A stretch of DNA of 64,000 bases from assembly GCA_019614645.1 (NCBI GenBank), contig JABWDB010000007.1:6957501-7021500 (forward strand), given 5' to 3'. Positions 44,401 to 56,400 of this stretch are shown here, piece after piece. Below the pieces are notes generated by a model. That model was not told the origin of the DNA, did no database searches, and worked only from the letters and a program-made list of their open reading frames with translations. This stretch comes from Stratiolaelaps scimitus (Eukaryota > Arthropoda > Arachnida > Mesostigmata > Laelapidae). Each line of letters opens with the position of its first letter. Position 1 is the first letter of the stretch. Position numbers and translations under genes: made by a program.

Positions 44401-47400
44401 TCCACTCTGTATAAAAGGTCAGGTATCTTGTGAGTGCAGCATCTAACCTGCTTAGACCTCAATACTTGCTACTCCGTCGCTATCGTCAAATCCCTGACAC
44501 GAGCAATATGGCCACCAATGACCATACTTACCCGATACCCCAGGACCAAGGGTACATGTTTCCTTGTACGGAGTGCAAACAGACGTTTCCCACGGTCAAG
44601 CTCCTGACGTGCCACAAAGCACAGCACCGGACATTCAGATGCATATACTGCGGATTTTTGTCTGTTTATGCCTCAAATCTTGAACGTCATCTTCAACTGG
44701 GACATGGAGTGGACGTAGGCAACGTCGAGCCAGAAGACACTGAAGAAACTATTTTAGGTATATGAAAACTGCAGAATTTACATAGATTTTGTATATATCG
44801 AAAAAATAAAATCAATTTCAACTCAAGATGAATCTCCGTGTGCTTCTTTCTCAAGATGACTCGTTTATGAATGGGCATCGCTGTTCTTTTGCTTATTTTT
44901 CTTCAAATTAGATTGATTTTCATATATTTTGTAGGCGAGCTATTATTCGAAATGGCGTATCCATTATGCTAAGGTTTATCAATGAACACGCAAATATCAG
45001 CGCGCAGCTATTACCCTGGTGACCGAGGTCACTAAACAGTTACTGGAGTGTCATTCTTTACTAATGCAATCACCATTTAGCTGCATTGACTGTATATTCC
45101 GATGTTGACGCTTAACTACAGCAAACAATAAACCCCTCCTGAATATGAAGTGATTGATATTTCAGTATCAACAGTCAACGTCACCTGTAGCTCAGAGCAA
45201 ATTGTATACCACCGTAGTGAGGACTGTCGTTAGTTTCAGATATCCGTGGAGTGGACGCGATTAAATAATTCTCTATTTATTATTCTTGGTTAAAATGTCT
45301 AAAACTTGACATTCAAGATTTTCGGAGAATGATTCTACGTGTTTGTGTGTAAATATGGTATCAGAAGTTTTTAGGAATCCCGTGTTTAGTTTTCCTGACC
45401 GTCTTCCTCGCGGCGTCCGCGGCAGAAGTCCTACTTCGACACTTGCAATTCAGCCCCAATCACATTCGGCATTCGCCTATTTCTGAATCACCTGTCGGCC
45501 AGCAGGTTGCTTTCATTTTCTTTAGTATGTGTCCCTTGAGTATGCAAGTATGTCAGGTCCCATACTGGACACCACAGCCTGTTCTGACAAGGATTCAGCA
45601 GACGTTCTTGACCTACGAGTCAGTCGCAAGAGCCCACGGGCTCAATTCAATATGAAGAGTCAAGAACTTCGAAAGTTCACTTCACGGTAATTTCCTTCAT
45701 GAGAATTTGTAAGTATTGGCCAATCCAAATCTTTGCTCAGATCACATAAAGAAACGATTTGAATATTGATGCGCGTTAAATAATTTGTTAAATAATTTAT
45801 AGTTAGATGTATTTTCTTCTTTGTTATGATTTGATCCTTTTAAGCTTATGTATTGTTTTAATCTTAATCTTTTTTAGTTGTATCGTATGAAGACGTTCAT
45901 ACACTGAGATTCCAGAACAACCAAGATTGTGCTTTTGATTATTTTACTGAGTTGTGCCCGTGCTGTGCCAAAGCAAACCTCCCGTTGACAGTGTCGTACA
46001 GCCCAGCACCTGATTGGACACCGAACCCTTCGCTTTGAGGTCAGAAGGGTTATTAGGTATCGCCATTGGCGCGGTACAATATCCGTTTACAAGAACCTTA
46101 CCTTAGGTTTCGTCCTGCACCCAGCTAACAAGATATAACAAGGTAACCAGCTCTCTCATCTACCATTATCTCTTCCGGCTCGGAGTTGAGGTGTCCCATT
46201 CTTTTGAATACGTAGCTCACTTGTGTTCACCAGCCCTTCGGTCCATTGTGTATAGAAAGTCAGGTATCTTATAAGAGCAACATCTAACCTGTTCAGACCT
46301 CAATTCGTGCCACTTCGCCACTAGCTGAGGTAGCTTCATAGGTAACTACCTACCAACTGTTGTCAAGATGAACGCAAACGAGACCACACGAGGGATTCAG
46401 GTCCCTGACACGAGTTCGGCGACATCTGCGTCGATGGACTAGGTCATCGTCTCAGCTGACGTATCCCGCCTCTGCACCCCCGTTGGCTGTTTCGTCCAGC
46501 TCTGTGCCCTCGTCATCGGGTGCTTCCGCGTCCGGTGTGAGTCACCCATTGACTCATACCAGACAAAGACGACTTTATGACCCACACTGTCTATCGCAAT
46601 GTGAGTACTGCCGTAATATGGCTACTAATGACCATAATTACGCGACACCTCAGAAGCAATGGCACAAGCTTTCCTGTACGTAGTACAAACAGGTGTTTCC
46701 CACGGCCAAGCTTCTGGGGTGCCACAAAGCAGAACACCTCAAATTCGCATGCAGATACTGCGGATTTTTATCTGTTCATGGCTCAAAATTTGAACGTCAT
46801 CTTCGTCTGCGACATGGAGTGGACGCAGGGGACGTCGAGGAGGCCATCGGCTCTGGACTCAAAAAAAATGAAACCTTGTCAGCTAAGGGTCCCGGAAAAC
46901 AAATGGGCCCGCCCGGAACAATTAAACCTTTGTGACAGTGAGATAGAGTCTTCCAAAGAAGACACAGAAGAAAGTATTCCAAGTATATGAAAATTGCAAT
47001 ATTTATATATTGACTCTCTATCTACACATAGAAAACATACATGTATGTAAATATACTTGAAATAATAATATCACAATAATCTTGTAGACAGAGCTAGATA
47101 ATAATGAGATTATTTCAAATCTACAACAACTCTTAATTATCAGGTTATAATAAATACAAATGAAGCACGAATAGAATTATTATTATTATTATATAACAAT
47201 GTGATCATAGCACCTGATGACCCAATAAAATTCAATATAATATGTATTTCCGTGTTTTTCTTTCTCAAGATCACTGGTTTATGAATGTGTATCTCTTTTC
47301 TTATATTTATTTTTCCTTCAAATTGGAATTGTTGATAGATTTTGTAGGTGAGCGATTCTTCGAAAGGACGTGTCCATCCTGCTAAGATTGACCAGTCAAC

Positions 47401-50400
47401 ACACAAATGTCAGCGCACAGCCATTACCCTGTTGACCGAGGTCACTAATCATCCACTGTATTGTCATTCTTTACTGATGCAGTCACCATTTAACTACATT
47501 AGCTGACTAAATTCGATGTTGACCTTTAAATACCACTAACAATAAACCCATTCAGAAAAGTAACTCAGTCAGCTTCACACATCCGTAGTTACCTGCATTT
47601 CTGAATTTATTATTCTAGACCAAGGGAAACTCACAACGGTGAACCCAGTCATACGGCTGTCAGCTGCAAGGAAACGCTAAACAGTAATAATAATAAGAAA
47701 CACTTTATTCAACGGTATAATTGTTATAAGTCGCACTTATGTGCATATACTATGATTGTTCCGGTGGCGCACGCTATGTGCACGAGTTGTGCGCGTGATA
47801 GTCTCCAGGGGAATAAATCATAAACACATTTTTTCGTGACTATAAATTTTGGGTAGTCGTGGTTTCGACAATATCAAATATTTTTGCAACCATCGTCGGT
47901 TGTTTCAACACCATTTTTTGAAGCAAGATTTTATCTAGGGCGTTAAGACGCTGAAGGACATGTACAATATTTACATTCTCTTTGTCACATTTACATTTGA
48001 TGCCACTCGTCTTATGAAATGTTTATACACTTTCGTTAAAAGATCCTGGAGAATGTCAAATCTGGTACGACTTCCCCCGGTTGTAAATTATGCATATCTA
48101 TGCCAGAGCAGTGAAGATTGGGATAATTTGAGAATTCTCCTTAAGGATAATGGATGTGGATTGTGTCCTTGGGCCATGGTTAGAAAACGCTGATTATGCT
48201 TGTAATGGTGCCTCTGGTTGTACCTTTTTCGTACGTGATCGTGAGTCAGATGGGTGCGTTGAGCTCTCCGTATAGGCACGTTGTATCTTACTGTCTCCAG
48301 CCACAAAGAGTAGTGATAATGACTGTAGGCTAATATGGTTAACACTGTCCTGGCGTTACATAGGTATGTCGGGAATAGTCCAGATCAGTCCGGCATGACC
48401 GATATGAGAGGCCAGTTGCCCGTGTTCAAGGACCTAAGTCCATGTCAACACAAGTTGCTATCTTAGAGAATCTTGGCAAATCAGTCCTAAATAGGCAGGT
48501 TCGAGCGTTAATGAAAAATTAATAATGTAAATATGTTTTTTAGAGTTATGTCTATTAAACGCTGTCTCCCAGGTTGGGACGGGTGTGACGCGTCCTACAA
48601 TTTCCACCACTGTTGACCTGGTGCTCAACAACAACTAATGTTTTAACCTCTGAAAAGCTCCGTCCTTCCGGACCACCTCAGTTTTACGTTTTCTGTTTCA
48701 CTGGATAAAATCCCAGGATGCCGACACGAACTGCAGGGGTTCCACTTAGGCCGATTATGATCCCATTACTCATTCGTTGCTGGCCACCTGGTGGGACATG
48801 CTATTGCGCAGCGCGACTCAGTGAATCAGATGTCTATAAGGTTTCATGAGGCGCTGATGTTTCTAGTATGGAGACGTCCCCATGAATTCAAAATGAAGAT
48901 ACTAGTCATACAACTGGTTGTACGCCTACACGATCAAATTAAGCAGTGTGATGCTACCGACCTGAATACGCTGAAGAAATTTCGGGCTAGGTGTGGCATT
49001 GACGCGCAACATCGACGATGTTTGCACTGGATGATCTATACCAGGGCTATTAGGGCGCTTACTTTGAAATCCTCTTCTGTCTATCAAAACGAGTTTGATT
49101 CATATGTTGTCCACATGTTTATGTACGGTAGTACCGTTCAGAATGCTCGCAGAATTGGGGATTTGGAATTACTGCAAAAGATGCAAAGGTCACACGGAAT
49201 TCATTCGAATATTGATGAAGATTGATAAAATATGATTAGCTATTTTCTTAAGATTTCATCCTTGAACTATTTTATGTATTATATATCATAAATAAGTCTG
49301 CAAACGGAATCAACACGTTTGTGGGCCTGAATAAAGAAATTTTGTAGTTTTTCAATCTAAATCTGTTGTATTTGTACCGTATGGAGACGGTCATACGCTG
49401 AGATTCCAAACTAAACTTTTTCGGGCTGACTCTCAGCCAACATTTAACGTCCGCGGTACCGAGATTCCAGAACAACCAAGATGGTTCGTTTGATAATTTT
49501 ACTGAGTTGCTGTTGTTGTTTACTAGTCAGTGGTGTCTTTTGTGTAAAAAGGTGAGATGCACTTGTGCCCGTGCTGTGCCAAAGCAAAGCTCCCAGAACC
49601 TTTGACCCGGGGCCTTGTCTCAGTCAGAGAAATGCCCAACACGTTAGAGGCATACTGGTCGTGCAGACTAGCACCTGGTTGGACATCGAACCTTTCTCTT
49701 TGAGGTCAGAAGGGTTTTGAACCGGGTTAGGTATCTCCATTGGCGCGGTACAATGTCTCTTTACAAGAATCTTTACTGGGTTTAGTCCTGTGCCTAGCTA
49801 ACAAGGCATAACTAGGTAATCAGCCCTCTCACCTACCTCCGGCTCGGAGTTGAGGTGTCCCATCATTTTAACTTCTTAACCCCCCACAAATGACAGTCAG
49901 ATTCAATCTCTACCATATCTCAGTGTCCCGAATTCAATCTCTATCCCTTTCACCAGAATTCTTCCGAGGTTGAGTCCAGCAGTCATCTTGTGAGGTCCTC
50001 CGAGCCCTCTCTCAATCAAAATCGTCACCAACCTCAGTTGCTCTTTGCAGTATCTCTCCCTTTCTCTCTTCCCGCTCGAGGCTGAGGTCTCGTATTCTTT
50101 TGAATATGCCCCCTTTCTGGTGTTCGGTCCACTCTGTATAAAAGGTCAGGTATCTTGTGAGTGCAGCATCTAACCTGCTTAGACCTCAATACTTGCTACT
50201 CCGTCGCTATCGTCAAATCCCTGACACGAGCAATATGGCCACCAATGACCATACTTACCCGATACCCCAGGACCAAGGGTACAGGTTTCCTTGTACGGAG
50301 TGCAAACGGACGTTTCCCACGACCAAGCTCCTGGCGTGCCACATAGCACACCACCGGAAATTCACATGCATTTACTGCGGATTTTTAACTATTCATGGCT

Positions 50401-53400
50401 CAAGGCTTGAACGTCATCTTTATCTGCGACATGGAGTGGACGTAGGCAACGTCGAGACAGAAGACACTGAAGAAACTATTTTAGGTATATGAAAACTGCA
50501 GAATTTACATAGATTTTGTATATATCGAAAAAATAGAATAAATTTCAACTCAAGATGAATCTCCGTGTGCTTCTTTCTCAAGATGACTCGTTTATGAATG
50601 GGCATCGCTTTTCTTTTACTTATTTTTCTTCAAATTAGATTGATTTTCATATATTTTGTAGGCGAGCTATTATTCGAAATGGCGTATCCATCATGCTAAG
50701 GTTGATCAATGAACAAGCAAATATCAGCGCGCAGCTATTACCCTGGTGACCGAGGTCACTAAACAGCCACTGTAGTATCATTCTTTACTGATGCAATCAC
50801 CATTTAGCTGCATTGACTGTATATTCCGATGTTGACGCTTAACTACAGCAAACAATAAACCCCTCCTGAATATGAAGTGGTTGATATTTCAGTATCAATA
50901 GTCAACGTCATCTGTAGCTCAGAGCAAATTGTATACCAGTCCTACAAGTCCTACTTCGACACTTGCAATTCAGCCCCAAGCACAGTAGGCATTCGCCTAT
51001 TTCTGAATCACCTGTCGGCCAGCAGGTTGCTTTCATCTTCTTTAGTATGTGTCCCTTGAGTATGCAAGTATGTCAGGTTCCATACTGGACACCACAGCCT
51101 GTTCTGACAAGGGTTCAGCAGACGTTCTTGACCTGCGAGTCAGTCGCAAGAGCCCGCGGGCTCAATTCAATATGAAGAGTCAAGAACTTCGAAAGTTCAC
51201 TTCACGGTCATTTCCTTCATGAGAATTTGTAAGTATTGGCCAATTCAAATCTTTGCTCAGATCACATAAAGAAACGATTTGAATATTGATGCGCGTTAAA
51301 TAATTTGTTAAATAATTTATGGTTAGATGTATTTTCTTCTTTGTTATGATTTGATCCTTTTAAGCTTATGTATTGTTTTAATCTTAATCTTTTTTAGTTG
51401 TATCGTATGAAGACGTTCATACACTGAGATTCCAGAACAACCAAGATTGTGCTTTTGATTATTTTACTGAGCTGTGCCCGTGCTGTGCCAAAGCAAACCT
51501 CCCGTTGACAGTGTCGTACAGCCCAGCACCTGATTGGACACCGAACCCTTCGCTTTGAGGTCAGAAGGGTTTTTAGGTATCGCCATTGGCGCGATACAAT
51601 ATCTGTTTACAAGAACCTTTACTGGGTTTCGTCCTGCACCCAGCAAACAAGATATAACAAGGTAACCAGCTCTCTCATCTACCATTATCTCTTCCGGCTC
51701 GGAGTTGAGGTGTCCCATTCTTTTGAATACGTAGCTCACTTGTGTTCACCAGCCCTTCGGTATATTGTGTATAGAAAGTCAGGTATCTTGTAGGAGCAAC
51801 ATCTAACCTGTTCAGACCTCAATTCGTGCCACTTCGCCACTAGCTGAGGTAGCTTCATAGGTAACTACCTACCAACTGTTGTCAAGATGAACGCAGACGA
51901 GACCACACGAGGGATTCAGGTCCCTGACACGAGTTCGGCGACATCTGCGTCGATGGACTAGGTCATCGTCTCAGCTGACGTATCCCGCCTCTGCACCCCC
52001 GTTGGCTGTTTCGTCCAGCTCTGTGCCCTCGTCATCGGGTGCTTCCGCGTCCGGTGTGAGTCACCCATTGACTCATACCAGACAAAGACGACTTTATGAC
52101 CCACACTGTCTATCGCAATGTGAGTACTGCCGTAATATGGCTACTAATGACCATAATTACGCGACACCTCAGAAGCAATGGCACAAGCTTTACTGTACGT
52201 AGTACAAACAGGTGTTTCGCACGGCCAAGCTCCTGGGGTGCCACAAAGCAGAACACCTCAAATTCGCATGCAGATACTGCGGATTTTTATCTGTTCATGG
52301 CTCAAGGCTTGAACGTCATCTTCGTCTGCGACATGGAGCGTACGTCGAGGAGACCGGAGGACAGAAGGCAAGAGCAGACAAAAAAAAATAAAGACTCCCA
52401 AAGAAGAGACAGAACAAAGTATTCTAGGTATATGAATACTGCTGCACTTATATTGGATCGCCTATTTATAGAAAACATGCATGAACTTCAAATGGTAACA
52501 TCACAATTATCTTGTAGGCAGCGCTAAATATAAATGAGAGACTTTTCTAGTAGTAGTAGTACAGTGAGATTCTACACTAACACTTAATTACCAGGTTATA
52601 ATTAGTACAAATGAAGTGATTACGAATAGAATTATTTTTTGACGCTGGGTATCTCTTGAAGTGTACTGAAATATATAACGACGTGATCACAGAATCTGAT
52701 GATCAAATACAATTTAACTTAAGATGTATTTCCGTGTCCTTCATTCTCAAGGTGACTGGTTTGCGAACGTGTATCTCTTTTCTTATATTTATATTTCCAT
52801 GCTCCTTCAAATTATATTTCTTTATAGATTTTGTAGGATCTATAAAGTTTTCTCCTTGGAGAAAATATATAGGAATCACCAGGAGCAAGATTGATTCACT
52901 AATGCCATCATCATCTGGCTGCGTTGACCGTGTATTCCGGTGTTGACAATTAAATACCACCGTCAGCGCTTGGTGGCTTAACGGCTGCGGTCCTGGCTGT
53001 AAAACGCCGGGAGCCGCAGGTTTGTGTCCCGCGACCTGGTGACATATAAAGAACTTAAGCACAGGTAAAAACTGCAGTTCCCTTAATAGACCAGTTAATC
53101 TTTCGGGTTGACTCACAGCCGGCATTTAATTGTACAACTTCCGGCGTTGTTTCATAAAACGGAGCACTGCAAACCTGCAGTTCCGTTAATTAAACCTTTT
53201 CCTTGCCTTATTAACAAACCCGCACAGTTTCCAGATTCAGTAAAATCGATAGAAAAAAAAGCGCACTTATATCTTAGCGTACCATTGCTGTGCTCTGACT
53301 TCTACTCCTGAAATCGTGACACCCCAGAGCCCAACATCTGTGAATGAAATTCATCTGGCCAATGCCGTTTCTATTGTTATACGATGTATAGCTGCGCGGA

Positions 53401-56400
53401 TTTTCGCTGTCAGTTCCAGACCTGCTCTCAAATAGAATCCACACGGATTTAACTCGTATCCACTTCGAGCACGGATCTCTTGCTAGTCATGTATTATAAA
53501 CGGATAGTCCCGGTGCCAGCGTCAATGGCATACCAACTCGACGCTAACAATTATAGCTTCAAAGCAATGCAAGCAGCAGGATATGTGCTTGCATACCCTC
53601 AATGGCATAGGTACAAAAAAATACATCTGAAATGAGTGACACAAATGAGCTGGGTGATATTGGCACAGCGTAACAAAAAACTGAACAACTGAACGACATT
53701 CGTCTATTAAATTGACATCGAGTCCTACTCATGTGCTGAACACTGAGGTAGACCATTACTTTGTTATACCAGCTTTGAACTTAACTGGTTGTCCCTGTAT
53801 TCATTAATGTGGTGAACAACATCTACAGTCTTCTGGTCTGAGGCTCAAAAATACTGACGAGAGCATTTCCCAAGTCCGCTCTCCGTTGAATATGAATCGA
53901 AGAGAAGAATGTCGAAAATGGAAAGAGAACAAGGCAGTTTTAAGGATAGGTGTTCAACCTATCGTCGAAAATCAGGTAGAGAGTGCATCCTCGAATCATG
54001 TTCGATCTGTTCACACAGACGTAAGATCGACAAAGAAAACGCCACCCATAGATTGCTTGCGTACAGTGGAGAGAAATAATCAAGCAGAAATCCAGTTTTA
54101 GGTACTAGACGGTAATTAAATGTATAACATACATATGCATGGGTTCAATCAACGTCACATCTGAGAATCTAACTGAACGAAGAATACACTAGTACAAGCG
54201 TGTTCTTAATCATTCAGAAAAATGATTTTTCAACGGTTCTAGGCGCGTTACACGTCAACATTTCAATGGTTCTATTTTCTACTCGCTGCGATGCTTTATA
54301 TCACCAGGCGTTAGGTTATCACGCTATCACTTCCGGCTGGATATCAACATATGTAGCTGGGTGTAAACGTTGTCGTGTTAGAATACGTTTTCCTAAGCAT
54401 CTTTTGTCATCATTTGCATCTTTTTTTTTTGTTGGAGATTACGGCAATGCCTGATGCACATGCGCGCTAAGCGGTCCATCGATCTGCAGCGCTAGTGGGG
54501 GACTTTTAAACCCACTAAACCCGCGTTCAGCATTGCTTACAATGAAATACCACCCATTATGCCCTTAGCTCTGCTTGCTTGCATTGTCTATACAAATAAT
54601 TGTAATCTAAAAATTTAGAGCAATTTAGATGCGTTATGTATTTTGAATGTATTTGTATATATTTACAATTAGAAATCGCCATGCGCAACGATGTCAGTTG
54701 GCAGCCGTTATCAGATGGAGTACAGCAAAATCGCCGCACAATTTATTATTTTGGTATATTTATGTTGCTTATTATTTGAAGGTATTTCTGCGTATCATTT
54801 TCACTGTATCTAAATACTGATCGTTTTGCTTATACTTAGCGCATGTTGATGGTGTTCGTCATAAACCGGTCGTTACTCACAAAGCATTCACCACGATAGT
54901 GTGAGACCCCGATACAATAACAGGCTCATTGGATCTCAGAGACTTGGTACACTGGTTTAGAACTAGTTTAATATAACTTCAAACACATTTATTATGTGTG
55001 TGGTTGCTGTTACAGTCGTTTCCCAGTTTATGAGTTACCTCGCCACGACAGTTATAACAACCTAACCCTACAAAGATCATTACGATGTCCGTTCAGCCCC
55101 AAACCAGCTACGTCTAAACGCACATACACATCGGCGGGCGCCCACCCACCCAAAGTTGATAGCACACCATCTAATGAGAACAGATTTTCTCGCTGTAAAT
55201 GACAGCGTTTAATAGCGGGTTAAACTGATTTGATCTTGGGCCAAACGAATTGATCGGTGTCTGCCAGTCTGCTGCTCAGTCTCGAGGAGAGAGCGTCAGA
55301 TCAAGCACAGATAATGAACTTCCAATGCCCTTTCCGCGACGCAAGTCTCTCCGTGCTCGCCCACCGAACTACAGTCTCAGCTAGTCCTGCCCCCAACGAA
55401 GGCCACGCGAAGAACGAGGATTCCAACGGAGAGTCGGAGACGCTGGCCACTAACTACTAAACGGTCACAGAACAGCGCTGACGAGAATACGATAGACGGA
55501 AGCGGTCGGTTTGGTTATTGCCATGAAGGGGAACTAGAGAGGATTTATGACCACCGAGGTCGAGGTAGGCAGGGACACAGACTAAGCTGCGAGCCGAGCG
55601 GACGACATCACACGGCATCGACAAATCGGCCCAATTCGGCGACGTAGCAACGGCAGTGAGCCATCGATACATCGTCCCTCGAGGGTCAGATAGAGAGAGA
55701 GAGAGAGATAGCTGTTCTCGCTCCAGCTTCAGCAACACGAGGTTGCCGGTGGCTGCTCACATGCGCACGCTTTCCGGCGTTCTGGTCAGACCCGTTGTCG
55801 GCTGTCGGAAGCTGGCCGACGGAACGGCTACTACTCCACAGTCAGCGTTCGGCCTCGTCCCAGGGCCACGTTTGCTTCGTGTGTCTGTCCCGTCCATGAT
55901 CCGGCCTCTCGTTTGGTTTGTGCGCTGCCATCCTTGCGTCGAGTGATGCCAGCAGAAGACGAATACCAGCGAATGACTAGAGCGAGCAGTAAAAGCAGTA
56001 GCAGCAGCAGCGCCAACATCAGGAGGAAAGGCACAACGTACGACGTCTAGACGAAACGGATGGCTGAGTGGGGAGGGAGGGTAATGGGTGAAAGCTAAAT
56101 AACAGTGCCACGAGGGTGGGCTGCCGGGTGCCGGCGTAGAAGAAAGCAATGTTAGGGGGAGTGTCCCCAGGGTCGTCGATCGAGGCAAACGCAGATGAGG
56201 GCCTACTGTCGCCGCCGCCGTCAACACCAATAAAGGGACATTGGCCAATAGACCACATCGATGACGAAGCAGCTAGCGAGGTCCAGCTGGAAGTCAACTC
56301 GGGGACCAACAGCAGGCAAATGGAGCCAGCTCGAACGGGATAAGGCTACATCGGAGCAAACTGCAACTTGCAGACGAGCTTTATCGGAAGGAGACGGCCG

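Larger units (their letters stand above)
37660..52440 (+). repeat. Tandem array of 2.4 units, period about 6.65 then 5.7 kb
   Basis: Unit order: promoter, A gene, tail, C segment, promoter, B pseudogene, tail, LINE remnant, D, E, signal-peptide ORF, then the next promoter. The A starts at 37864, 44508 and 50235 and the B starts at 39713, 46368 and 51887 mark the periods. Unit 2 lacks about 1 kb of the LINE portion. Unit 3 lacks about 0.45 kb before C and ends after B. Non-coding stretches of units 1 and 2 and of 2 and 3 agree at roughly 97-99 percent by eye. Confidence 0.92.

Noticed and set aside
37032..51175. A 68-70-codon frame ([11 protein letters not shown]...) repeated in four C segments
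   Set aside because: Its first codon is TTG, no ATG or splice acceptor supports it, and no domain is seen. Repetition follows from segment duplication.
55757..56248. 163-codon minus-strand open frame as a possible first exon of the channel gene
   Set aside because: It lies downstream of the N-terminal exon at 58.5 kb in transcript order and shows no signal peptide or domain.
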